From NCBI RefSeq assembly GCF_001469955.1, contig NZ_LOPU01000040.1:84011-148010 (forward strand): 64,000 nucleotides of DNA, written 5' to 3'. The notes beneath the pieces are model-generated. The model did not search any database. It was not told the DNA's origin and was given only the letters and a program-made list of their open reading frames with translations. This document shows, one piece after another, positions 43,275 through 51,454 of this stretch; position 1 is the first letter of the stretch, and every line of letters begins with the position of its first letter. Both the position numbers and the translations under genes were made by a program. This DNA is from Haloprofundus marisrubri (GTDB lineage Archaea > Halobacteriota > Halobacteria > Halobacteriales > Haloferacaceae).

Positions 43275-43943
43275 ATGCCGAGCGAAGAACCTACACAGGC
43301 CCAGTCGGCGTACGCCCGAATCACCGACAACGGCGTCGTCGGCATCGTTCGGGGAGTCGACGCCGACCGGACTATCGAGGTCGTCGACGCACTCGTCGAC
43401 GGCGGCGTCGACACCGTCGAGATAACCGCCGACACGGCCGGCGTGCTCGACACGCTCGACGCCGTCACGTCGACGTTCGACCGCTCCGAAGCGCTCGTCG
43501 GCGCGGGGACGGTACTCGACAGTGAGACAGCGCGAGCGGTGCTTTTGGCGGGGGCGTCGTTCGTCGTCACGCCGAGTTTCGACCCGGGCGTCGTCGAGAC
43601 GTGTAACCGCTACGGGGCCGTCGTCGCCCCGGGCGTCCAGACGCCGACAGAGGCGGTTCGGGCGTACGAGGCGGGCGCAGACCTGCTGAAGATTTTCCCG
43701 GCGTCGTCGCTCGGTCCCGACTACGTCCGAAGTCTCGGCGGCCCGCTTCCACAGTTGCCATTGGTACCGACCGGCGGCGTCTCGCTGGACAACGTCGAAG
43801 CGTACATCGACGCCGGGGCCGCGGCCGTCGGCGTCGGTAGCAGTCTCGTCGATACCGAGGCGATTGCGGCGGGCGAGTACGACGTGCTAACCGAGCGTGC
43901 AGCGCAGTTCCGCGCGGCTGTCGACCGCACGCGGTCGGACTGA
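43275..43943 (+). CDS. KDPG/KDPGal-type aldolase
   Basis: 222 residues of the Eda-like class I aldolase family. Conserved parts are NGVVGIVRGVDADRTI, DTVEITADTAG (catalytic Glu region), VGAGTVLDSETA, ADLLKIFPASSLGP with the Schiff-base Lys, and LVPTGGV. It cleaves 2-keto-3-deoxy-6-phosphogluconate or -galactonate to pyruvate and glyceraldehyde 3-phosphate. It begins 5 bases after the beta-galactosidase stop, so it is co-transcribed with it. With galactonate dehydratase nearby the galactonate form is the more likely substrate. Confidence 0.88.
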   Translation: MPSEEPTQAQSAYARITDNGVVGIVRGVDADRTIEVVDALVDGGVDTVEITADTAGVLDTLDAVTSTFDRSEALVGAGTVLDSETARAVLLAGASFVVTPSFDPGVVETCNRYGAVVAPGVQTPTEAVRAYEAGADLLKIFPASSLGPDYVRSLGGPLPQLPLVPTGGVSLDNVEAYIDAGAAAVGVGSSLVDTEAIAAGEYDVLTERAAQFRAAVDRTRSD

Positions 43944-44036
43944 GCGCGCTTCAGCGTCGCCATCGTCGTTGTCGCCGTCGCCGCCACTGTCGCCTCCAGC
44001 GGATGATTTTTCGCGCTCGTCGCCTACTGCTACTGT

Positions 44037-45116
44037 ATGACGCTCACAGACTGGATGACGAACTACGCCGCCCGCGACTGGCAGCAGTCCTCGGGCGGGA
44101 CCGTCAGATATGCGCTCGTCGGACTCGGCTGGTGGACGACCGACGTCGCCTTACCGGCGATAGCGGCGTCGGAGTTCTGTGAGACGACGGTCCTCGTCAG
44201 CAGTTCCGCCGAGAAAGCGGGCCGAGTCGCCGAGGAACACGACGTCGACTACGGTATCACCTACGACGAGTACCACGAGGGCGTCGCCGCCGACGCGTAC
44301 GACGCGGTGTACATCGCCACGCCGAACGCCTTCCACCTCGACTACGCCGAGACGGCCGCCAAACTCGGTAAGGGAGTTCTCTGCGAGAAACCGATGGAGG
44401 CGACCGTCGAACGCGCCGAGCAGATGGTCGACGTCTGCGACGAGGCCGACGTTCCGCTGATGGTCGCCTACCGGATGCAGACCGACCCCGCGGTTCGTCG
44501 TGCGCGCGAACTCGTCGAAGACGGCTTTCTCGGCGACCCGGTGCAGGTGTACGGAAACAACTCCCAGCCGTTACTGGAGACGATTCCGAACCACGACCAG
44601 TGGCGACTGGACCCCGACCTGACCGGTTACGGGACCTCGGTGATGGACCTCGGTATCTACTCGATAAACACGACTCGGTTTCTGCTCCGCCGCGATTTCG
44701 TAACTGTCGAATCCCGGATGTCGTCGCACCACGAGGCGTTCGACTCGGTCCCCGACGAACGCTCGTCGTTTCTCGCCGTCCTCGAAGGCGACGTACAGAT
44801 GGTCTGTACCGCCAGCCAGCGCGCCCACGCCGACACCCAACTGAAGATAACCGGCACGGAAGGTCAACTCGAACTTCGGCCGGCGTTCCACGGCGAGTGT
44901 ACGCTTCTCGCCTCGAAAGGTGACGTGAGCGTCGAACTCTCACACGAGTCGTTCGAGGCAGTCGAGGAGATGACCGAGGAGTTCGATTACTTCGCGGACC
45001 GACTCCTCTCGGACGTACCGGTGTACCCCGACGGGGCGCACGGGTTGGCCGACATGCGAATCGTCGAAGCGATTCATCGAGCGGCCGATAGCGAATCTAC
45101 AGTCACACTCGACTGA
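44037..45116 (+). CDS. Gfo/Idh/MocA sugar 1-dehydrogenase (Gfo6/D-xylose dehydrogenase-like)
   Basis: 359 residues. Rossmann start VRYALVGLGWWTTDVALPAI, catalytic-Lys motif CEKPMEA, and a C-terminal domain with GYGTSVMDLGIYSINTTRFLL. It closely resembles the haloarchaeal Gfo6 proteins that oxidise pentoses or hexoses at C1 with NADP. Placed after beta-galactosidase and the aldolase, it is the best local candidate for oxidising galactose to galactonolactone. A pentose dehydrogenase role is the main alternative. Confidence 0.8.
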   Translation: MTLTDWMTNYAARDWQQSSGGTVRYALVGLGWWTTDVALPAIAASEFCETTVLVSSSAEKAGRVAEEHDVDYGITYDEYHEGVAADAYDAVYIATPNAFHLDYAETAAKLGKGVLCEKPMEATVERAEQMVDVCDEADVPLMVAYRMQTDPAVRRARELVEDGFLGDPVQVYGNNSQPLLETIPNHDQWRLDPDLTGYGTSVMDLGIYSINTTRFLLRRDFVTVESRMSSHHEAFDSVPDERSSFLAVLEGDVQMVCTASQRAHADTQLKITGTEGQLELRPAFHGECTLLASKGDVSVELSHESFEAVEEMTEEFDYFADRLLSDVPVYPDGAHGLADMRIVEAIHRAADSESTVTLD

Positions 45117-45233
45117 CACGGTTCGGCCTGTCTCGACTGGGTACCAAACAGAAGTAATTGGACAATATTTTGTGTAAAATCGTTTCCCAACCGCAAAATA
45201 TCCGCCGACACTGACGAGGAGACAGAACCCCCG

Positions 45234-45650
45234 CTACAGTTTCTGTCGGAGCAGTCGTCTGACGTGGCCTTCGGAGTACGAAACGTCGTACTGCTGTTCG
45301 ATATGTTGACGAAGCAACGCGGTTGTCCACTCGTCGGCGTCGTGTCCGTGTCTCGTGGGCGACGCTGCCACATCTGCACGAAGTTCAGCACGCGCTTCTT
45401 CGGACAACTTCGGCGGCCGTCCCGAACGGTGTTCATCGATGATTGCAGTATCGACTGACTCCGTCTCAAACCGCTCCAACCACGCGTAGAGCGTCGAACG
45501 CGGGATTCCGTATCGGTCGCTCACGTCGTCTACAGAGTGACCGGCCTTGTAGTCGAGGGCGACGACGAGTCGTTTCGCTTCCTTCGCAGTCGTCGCATCC
45601 GACAGTGCGTCTCGGAGGTCGTCCGCCGACACGTCGTCGAGCTTTTCCAT
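45234..45650 (-). CDS. Orphan transposase HTH subunit (IS630-like orfA)
   Basis: 138 residues: an N-terminal HTH (VDDVSDRYGIPRSTLYAWLE), a linker RSGRPPKLSEEARAELR, and a winged segment (WTTALLRQHIEQQYDVSYS) typical of the DNA-binding subunit of IS630-type transposases. The DDE catalytic partner is absent on either side. It is therefore a stranded orfA or a domesticated DNA-binding protein. The ORF is intact and a TATA-like AAGTATTTAG lies upstream (near 45679), so it could be expressed. Confidence 0.75.
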   Translation of the reverse strand: MEKLDDVSADDLRDALSDATTAKEAKRLVVALDYKAGHSVDDVSDRYGIPRSTLYAWLERFETESVDTAIIDEHRSGRPPKLSEEARAELRADVAASPTRHGHDADEWTTALLRQHIEQQYDVSYSEGHVRRLLRQKL

Positions 45651-45707
45651 AGAAACGATACTCTCTATTTGTCTAAATACTTTTGCACGCGATTGTCGCT
45701 TCCCAAG

Positions 45708-45860
45708 TTAGGGTAAGGCGTCCGAACGGACTCGGGTGAAGTCGAGTGCATGTGGTTCGTCGTGTTCTGTCGCGTGGTCGTCCTGTAGGTCGAACGCGGC
45801 GTCGACATCCGCGACGGTCGCCTCGAACTCACACGCCGTACACTGACAGTGATACGTCAC
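45708..45860 (-). CDS. 50-residue Cys/His-rich mini-protein coupled to a receiver gene
   Basis: A short gene reading MTYHCQCTACEFEATVADVD at the start, then an acidic His-rich stretch with paired His residues (HATEHDEPH). Cys-x-Cys-x2-Cys plus the His residues suggest a one-metal zinc site. Its GTG start overlaps the stop of the receiver-like gene (GTGA), strong evidence for a real, co-translated gene. The frame is acidic, as expected for a haloarchaeon. No family is recognised; a regulatory partner of the receiver protein is plausible. Confidence 0.6.
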   Translation of the reverse strand: MTYHCQCTACEFEATVADVDAAFDLQDDHATEHDEPHALDFTRVRSDALP

Positions 45861-46312
45861 GTGGGAACACCGTTTACCTGACTGTCGACGAGCGAACGCA
45901 GTTCGCGTTTTCTGAGCGGTTTCTCATGGATGTCGGTGACGCCGTCGCGGGCGGCACATTCGCGGGCGTTCGGCGTCACAGTCCCTAACAGAAGAACGAC
46001 CGGTACGTCCTCCTCGCAGAACCGTCTGTAGACCTCGCGGAGAGAATCGCTGAAAACGTCGGCGTCGACGAGTACGAGCGACGCCGACACATCGACTGAC
46101 AGGTCTGAGCCGTTCTGGCGTATCGCTTCACTGCTGACCTCGTATCCACAGTTCTCGAAGAACGCGGCCGACAGTTCGAGATTTCGTGCGTTCGTTCCCA
46201 ACAGACACAGCCTCGACGAACTGCTCGGCGGTTCTCGGCGCTCGGACCCGCCCGACTGGATTCGCTCTGAAGGGGACGAAACGGCGTCTGCCGATTTCCC
46301 CGAATCTGACAT
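45857..46312 (-). CDS. Receiver-like (response regulator) single-domain protein
   Basis: 151 residues. After a polar tail of about 35 residues, a receiver-like fold is recognisable: SRLCLLGTNARNLELSAAFF, the possible phospho-acceptor segment LVLVDADVF, VVLLLGTVTP with the conserved Thr, and the Lys-Pro motif HEKPLRKRELRSLV. The acidic pair of the first strand is missing (LCLLGT), so phosphorylation may be lost. There is no output domain. Start at 46312 is chosen over 46345 by fold content. It overlaps the mini-protein gene and lies downstream of the PAS/GAF regulator. Confidence 0.65.
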   Translation of the reverse strand: MSDSGKSADAVSSPSERIQSGGSERREPPSSSSRLCLLGTNARNLELSAAFFENCGYEVSSEAIRQNGSDLSVDVSASLVLVDADVFSDSLREVYRRFCEEDVPVVLLLGTVTPNARECAARDGVTDIHEKPLRKRELRSLVDSQVNGVPT

Positions 46313-46435
46313 ACCGTAGTTCCGTAGCGATGAGGAATAGGGCACATACCTAATGGCTACGATACGGCCGCTGTTCGGACCCGAACTACTGAATGTTTCC
46401 CGAACGGGGATGTCGAAACTCCGGCTGCTGGACGT

Positions 46436-48100
46436 TCAGTTTCGTTCCAGCGCCAGCGACGTGAGTTTCTGTAGGCTGGCTTGGAGATGTTGGTGGAACG
46501 TCGGCGCGGAGATGTCGAACGACTCTGCGATGTCGCTTCCGGAACTCTCCCGTGGTCGCTTGAAGTAGCCGGCGTAGTGTGCGCCTTCGAGCATCTCGCG
46601 CTGTCGAGCGGTGAGTCGCTCGTCGAGCTCACCGCGGAACCCGTCGACGGAGCGAACCGTTCGTTCGGTCCGCTGCTTTGCGAGCAGATTCGCGTCGGGG
46701 TGGACCGCTAGCAGTGACTCGACGATACTGCGAACGTCGGTTTCGGTCGAGACGACGGTGAGAAGCTCTAGCGTGCCATCCGCGGCGGTTGCCGTCTCGA
46801 TGGTCGCACCGTACTCGACCAGCGGAACGAGCGGCGACCCGCGCTCGACTCGACATTCCAGCAGGAACTCCTCGTCGTCGTCGCTCACGATTCGTGTCGG
46901 GTCGACGCCGTCGTACTCCTCGAACGCCTCCAGCACCGTCTCGGGAGCCACCTCGCGGATGCGCAGGTACGCGCGAAGCGTCCCGCCGTCCGCCGGAACG
47001 ACGCCTTCGACGTCGACCGTACAGTCCGTCGCCGCCGACACGGCTGCCAACGGTGACTCCGAGGCCGGCACCTCGAAGGAGAGCTCGGTGACGGTGTCGG
47101 CGTGCAGAATCATCTTGTTCTCGATGGCGTTGAACGCGTAGCCGACCGCCTCACCGAGGACGTCGAACGCCGACTGCTCCCGTTCGCTGAACGTGTCCGC
47201 AGCGACGGCGTTGACGACGAGGGCACCGTACACCGTCTGGCGATACCGGACCGGTACGACGAGCGAGGAGTTGTACTCGGCGTGGTTGGCGAGCGTTGTA
47301 ATCGGTCCCTCGGCGTCGACTTCGCCGGGTCGGTCGACGACTCGTATCTCGTTGTCGTCTATCGCCTCGGCGATACTGCTCTGGGCACAGTTTGCGTCGT
47401 CGAGGCTCTCGAGCGCCTCACGCGCCGGTTCGTCGAACCCCGAATCGGTTTGGACGGCGATACTGCGACTGTCGAACGTTCGTTCGACGAGATACGCCGA
47501 GTGAAACAGCGACGAGTCGGCGAGTTGTCCGCAGACCGTGGTTTCGATATCGGCCCGTGTGACGCCGCCTAAAAGCGAGTCGATGAGCTCCCGGATGAGC
47601 GAGTTTACCCGGTTGAGCGTGGCGAGTTCGGTGTTCTGCTCGTGGACCCGCATCTCCGAGAGCTTCCGGTTCGTGATGTTGAGATGGAGAACGAGAACGT
47701 ACTGCTCGCTTCCGTAGTCGAACTGAATCGCACGCATCGTAAACCAGCGTTTCTCGTCGGGGCCGTGACATGGGTACTCGAAACTGAACTGTGACTGCTC
47801 ACCTCGGAGAACGGCGTCGATACCGGTGGCGGCCGTCGTCGCGTGTTCGTCGTCGCTCGTCAGACAGACGTCGAGGTAGTTGACCCCGAGCGTGTGCGAC
47901 GGTTCTGCGATGCCGTTAGACTCGCCGAACGACCGCCACGCCTCGTTCGTGTAGACGATGTCGCCGATGTCGTCGAGGACGGCAATCTGTGTCGGCAGCG
48001 CGTCGAACGCCGCCTCGATAAAACTCTCGTCTGTGAGTATCTCTGGTAACCCCGGTTGGGTGACGTGCAAGTCGTCTGATGGGGTTGGAGATGGAGCCAT
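46436..48100 (-). CDS. Bacterio-opsin-activator-type regulator (PAS-GAF-HTH10)
   Basis: 554 residues. An N-terminal PAS domain (ALPTQIAVLDDIGDIVYTNE; WFTMRAIQFDYGSEQYVLVL), a GAF domain (SSLVVPVRYRQTVYGALVV), the BAT-type middle domain and the C-terminal HTH-10 (LTARQREMLEGAHYAGYF; DIAESFDISAPTFHQHL). It is a one-component sensor and transcription factor for redox, light or small-molecule cues; the signal is unknown. ATG 48100 is the best start. It is divergent from the AEC carrier, which may be its target. Intact counterpart of the broken gene at 2.2-3.3 kb. Confidence 0.9.
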   Translation of the reverse strand: MAPSPTPSDDLHVTQPGLPEILTDESFIEAAFDALPTQIAVLDDIGDIVYTNEAWRSFGESNGIAEPSHTLGVNYLDVCLTSDDEHATTAATGIDAVLRGEQSQFSFEYPCHGPDEKRWFTMRAIQFDYGSEQYVLVLHLNITNRKLSEMRVHEQNTELATLNRVNSLIRELIDSLLGGVTRADIETTVCGQLADSSLFHSAYLVERTFDSRSIAVQTDSGFDEPAREALESLDDANCAQSSIAEAIDDNEIRVVDRPGEVDAEGPITTLANHAEYNSSLVVPVRYRQTVYGALVVNAVAADTFSEREQSAFDVLGEAVGYAFNAIENKMILHADTVTELSFEVPASESPLAAVSAATDCTVDVEGVVPADGGTLRAYLRIREVAPETVLEAFEEYDGVDPTRIVSDDDEEFLLECRVERGSPLVPLVEYGATIETATAADGTLELLTVVSTETDVRSIVESLLAVHPDANLLAKQRTERTVRSVDGFRGELDERLTARQREMLEGAHYAGYFKRPRESSGSDIAESFDISAPTFHQHLQASLQKLTSLALERN

Positions 48101-48280
48101 TGATATCTGAAGTAGAAGTCGGTAGTCGAGTTGCCTGTTAAAGCTTGTTGCCAATCTGTTTCGACCCGACAGCTCATCGACACCTCAGACACGCCCCGAA
48201 TGCAGCTTCGCGTCCAATTTCTGTCGGTCTCGGTTGCCAGATAACACACACCCAAGTACGTCGACTCACGAGGTCTGGAC

Positions 48281-49189
48281 ATGGACGTCGTCTCGAATCT
48301 CCTCTACCTGCTGGTCGTTCTCGCTCTTGGCTTCCTCGCTCGTTACGTCGGCTTGTTGAATGACGCTCGCGCTGACCGTCTCACCCAGTTCGCCTTCTAC
48401 GTCGCACTCCCGGCGCTGGTGTTCACGTCGACGGCGACGCAGTCGCTCGGCGAGGTGCTCGAACCCAGACTCGTACTCGGTTTCTGGGCCGTTCTTCTCT
48501 CGGCAGCGGCGGTCGGGTGGGTCGTCCACCGCCGGGAGTCGTCGCCGTCGGTCCGGAGCGTCGCCGTCGTCCAGTCGTATCACTGCAATCTCGGCTTTCT
48601 CGGCCTCCCAATCGTCGCGGCGACGTTCGGCGACGTCGTCACCGCAAAGGCGAGTCTGCTGCTCGGCATCGGCGCGCTGACACAGGTTCCGTTGACCGTC
48701 GCGGTACTCGTGTTCGTCAACAACGCCGACGCGAACGTCCGCGACGAACTCGGGAACGTGTTCGCCAATCCGGTTCTCGTCGCACTCTGTTTCGGTTTGC
48801 TCTGCTCGGCGTTCGGGGTCTCGGTTCCTGCTCCCGTCCTGTCGGGTCTGGACGCCGTTGCGGGGTTCGCACTGCCCATCGCACTCCTCGTCGTCGGCGC
48901 GTCGCTGTCGTTGGACGAGGCTTCCGTCGACCTCTCGACGGTGGGGTCGGTCGTCGCGCTCAAGATGCTCGTGATGCCCGCTATCGCACTGGTAACGTTC
49001 TCGTTGCTCTCGGCGGACGTGTCGACCACGCGCGCGGGTGTGCTGATGTTGGCGATGCCGACGGCCGTCTCGACGTTCATCTACGCGTCCGAACTCGGCG
49101 GCGACGCGAACCTCGCCTCCGCGAACGTCTTTGCGACGACCGTCGCGTCTGTCGGGACGATTCTTCTCGTTCTCCAGTTTGTGGGGTGA
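48281..49189 (+). CDS. AEC-family (auxin efflux carrier-like) transporter
   Basis: 302 residues, about ten hydrophobic helices. The pattern LYLLVVLALGFLARYVGLL at the start, ALPALVF in helix 2 and the repeated half beginning DAVAGFALPIALLVVGASLS are typical of the AEC/PIN-like family, which moves malate, malonate or other carboxylates. It is divergent from the PAS/GAF regulator and convergent with the HpcH/HpaI-like gene. A carboxylate substrate would suit the neighbourhood. Confidence 0.88.
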   Translation: MDVVSNLLYLLVVLALGFLARYVGLLNDARADRLTQFAFYVALPALVFTSTATQSLGEVLEPRLVLGFWAVLLSAAAVGWVVHRRESSPSVRSVAVVQSYHCNLGFLGLPIVAATFGDVVTAKASLLLGIGALTQVPLTVAVLVFVNNADANVRDELGNVFANPVLVALCFGLLCSAFGVSVPAPVLSGLDAVAGFALPIALLVVGASLSLDEASVDLSTVGSVVALKMLVMPAIALVTFSLLSADVSTTRAGVLMLAMPTAVSTFIYASELGGDANLASANVFATTVASVGTILLVLQFVG

Positions 49190-49226
49190 ACGTTGGCCTC
49201 GGCGGGGCTCGTCGACCGCGACATCG

Positions 49227-50021
49227 CTACTCCGAGTCTGATTTCCCGAGCGAATCGCCTAACTCCGAGCCTTGCTGTTGCCAGAACTCGTGGAGGACGT
49301 TCACGTCGGTGCCGAGACTGAAATGTGAGACCCCGCGTTCGGTGAACGCCTCGGCCTGTTCGGCCCGCTTGAGTTCGACGCGCGGGGCGACGCCGGCGTC
49401 GAGTGCGGCGTCTATCATCTCCAGTTGGGCGTTCTGTACCTCTTCGGAGTGTCGGCCTCCGGGTCTGCCGATGCTCAGTGCGTAGTCGACGGGGCCGAAC
49501 TGTACCATATCGACGCCGTCGACAGCGAGGATTTCGTCGAGGTTCTCCATCGCTTCGCGTTTCTCTATCATCAGCGCGACGACGGCGTCGTCGCACCACT
49601 GGACTATCTCCTCCGGTGAGGCGTACCCACCGACGTAGCCGTTTCGTCGGTCCTTCCGAACGCCGTTCGTCCCCTCCGGTTCGGCACGGACGGCGGATAC
49701 GGCTTCTCTGGCATCCTCGGCGGTTCGGATGTCGACGAACAGCACGTTCTGGATACCCGCGGCCATCGCACGCTGGGCGAGATACGTCCGCGGTTCCGCG
49801 TCGACTTTTATCATCGTTGCGAGACCCGCGAGTTCCGCGGCACGGGCGATGTTGTCGAGGTCGTGGAGGTCGAACGGCGCGTACTCGGCGGCGAACTCGA
49901 CGTAGTCGAACGTCTCGGACTGTCCGAGTACTTCGATGACGCCGGGCCACGGACTGAGAACGCGGCTTGCGACGCTCGGGTCCTCGGCATCGAGACGTTC
50001 TCTGAGCGGATTGCTGGTCAT
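49227..50021 (-). CDS. HpcH/HpaI aldolase/citrate lyase-family protein
   Basis: 264 residues of the TIM-barrel family that performs pyruvate or acetyl-CoA aldol cleavage. Recognisable parts are ATMIKVDAEPRTYLAQRAMA, the repeated-Gly region NVLFVDIRTAEDAREAV, and VDMVQFGPVDYALSIG. Usual metal and Arg ligands are changed: VRVP becomes IKVD, and the PMVET-type metal loop becomes FVDIR. Activity may therefore differ from classical HpaI. It is convergent with the AEC carrier gene, a possible transporter/enzyme pair. Confidence 0.8.
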   Translation of the reverse strand: MTSNPLRERLDAEDPSVASRVLSPWPGVIEVLGQSETFDYVEFAAEYAPFDLHDLDNIARAAELAGLATMIKVDAEPRTYLAQRAMAAGIQNVLFVDIRTAEDAREAVSAVRAEPEGTNGVRKDRRNGYVGGYASPEEIVQWCDDAVVALMIEKREAMENLDEILAVDGVDMVQFGPVDYALSIGRPGGRHSEEVQNAQLEMIDAALDAGVAPRVELKRAEQAEAFTERGVSHFSLGTDVNVLHEFWQQQGSELGDSLGKSDSE

Positions 50022-50090
50022 CGACCGCCCACTCTCGGACCGGCGTAAAATAGCTGCCTTCGGGCGCGAACTTCGCCGGGCGCTCGCTTC

Positions 50091-51368
50091 TCAGAACTCG
50101 CCGGCGACGATGTCGGCGACGCGTTGGCGGTCGAACAGTTGCTCTTCGGCAGGAATTTCGGGGTACGGGCTTCCGCTCTCGTAGTCCGGCCACTCGCCGA
50201 ACTGTTCGGGGTACAACTGCTTGGCGGTCATCTCCAACTGGAAGAGGTTCATCAGCGGCCCTTGAGTCGGGGTGCCCGACGGGTAGACGCGACCGTTCTG
50301 AACGGCGGTCATCTGACTGCCGACCGGGTGATTTTCGAGCGTCTGTCGAATCTGACCCACGTCGTAGTAGGAGGCGATACCGTACGGGTGGAGGATGATA
50401 TCGGGGTCGATTTCGAGCATCGTCTCGTAGTCGTACGACGTCTCGTACGTCACGTCGTCGGCCATGAACGCGTCGTTCGCCCCCATCGGCCGAGTGTGGG
50501 CGGCCGCAAAGCCCGGACCGTTGAGTTTCGAGGGGTAGAACGTCTCCTGCATGAAGATAGCTACGCCGACGGAGGGTCGTTCCTCCTCGGGCGGCAGGTT
50601 CGACTGAATCCGTTCGAGCAGGTCGTCGTGGACCGACTGGAGCGCCTCGAAGCGCTGCTGTTGCTGGAAGGCTCGGGAGACTCTCCCCGAAATCTCCCAG
50701 AGCGTGTAGTACTCGTACGCGTCGCGGTACGCCTCGGGCGGTTGGCTGTGGCTTCTGCTGAAGTTGTTGCCGAACCACGGCGCGATGTTCTCACGGACTT
50801 CGTCGATGTCGGACTGCTCCCACCCGTCGAACGAGGCGACGAGAGCGGGGTCGACGAGGTGGAGGTCGGAGTTCAACTCGTAGAACAGTTCTTTGCTGAC
50901 GTTGACGTCCCCCGAGCCGGTGTTGAGCTGTTCGAGTCCGCTCCGGTCGAAGGAGACGCCGTCGAGCCGTTCGTAGTAGGCGTCGAGCGTGTTGCCGCCG
51001 GCGTCGGCGTCGAACCCGAGCGAGTTCACCGAGTCGCCGTGACCGTACGCGACGGCCATGTCGGCGTACAGTAGGCTGTAAACCATCACGTTCTGCGGGA
51101 CGCTCTCGAACTCGACGGTACCAACCGGTGCCATCGACACCGAGTACGACCCCGACTCCGACGACTCCGTCGTCGACTCGGTTTCGTCGTCGGTGGTGCT
51201 CGTCGCTTCCGTGTCGTTCGACCCCTCCGAAACAGTCGTTCCGGCGGGTTCCGGTTCGCCTTCGTCGCCTGCACATCCGGCGAGCAGGCCTGCTCCGACG
51301 ACTGTGCTTCCGTATTTGAGGTACGCACGACGGGTCGACGTTTTCCGTCCTGCTGAGCCGCGTTCCAT
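50091..51368 (-). CDS. ABC transporter substrate-binding lipoprotein (iron-siderophore/cobalamin type)
   Basis: 425 residues. Tat signal STRRAYLKYGSTVVGAGL with lipobox LAGC (Cys near residue 34), an acidic Thr/Glu/Ser linker, then a periplasmic-binding fold of the FecB/BtuF class (PQNVMVYSLLYADMAVAYG; YETMLEIDPDIILHPYGI). It is anchored outside the membrane to capture a metal chelate. No permease or ATPase gene is adjacent, so it must use a transporter encoded elsewhere. A DtxR-type operator lies 3 bases before the start codon, implying iron-dependent repression. Confidence 0.88.
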   Translation of the reverse strand: MERGSAGRKTSTRRAYLKYGSTVVGAGLLAGCAGDEGEPEPAGTTVSEGSNDTEATSTTDDETESTTESSESGSYSVSMAPVGTVEFESVPQNVMVYSLLYADMAVAYGHGDSVNSLGFDADAGGNTLDAYYERLDGVSFDRSGLEQLNTGSGDVNVSKELFYELNSDLHLVDPALVASFDGWEQSDIDEVRENIAPWFGNNFSRSHSQPPEAYRDAYEYYTLWEISGRVSRAFQQQQRFEALQSVHDDLLERIQSNLPPEEERPSVGVAIFMQETFYPSKLNGPGFAAAHTRPMGANDAFMADDVTYETSYDYETMLEIDPDIILHPYGIASYYDVGQIRQTLENHPVGSQMTAVQNGRVYPSGTPTQGPLMNLFQLEMTAKQLYPEQFGEWPDYESGSPYPEIPAEEQLFDRQRVADIVAGEF

Positions 51369-51371
51369 ACT

Positions 51372-51387
51372 TTTAGGCCTACCTAAA
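51372..51387. promoter_or_regulatory. DtxR-family iron-box operator
   Basis: TTTAGG-CCTA-CCTAAA is a perfect inverted repeat containing TTAGG-N4-CCTAA, the core recognised by DtxR/IdeR-type metal repressors. It is centred about 11 bases upstream of the binding-protein ATG at 51368, where repressor binding would cover the transcription start of a near-leaderless transcript. Confidence 0.7.
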
Positions 51388-51454
51388 GGGTAAAACCAGT
51401 TTCGGATTCAGACTATCGCTCCGGCTCCCGTTTTATCCGAGCTAAGCGCGTCAC

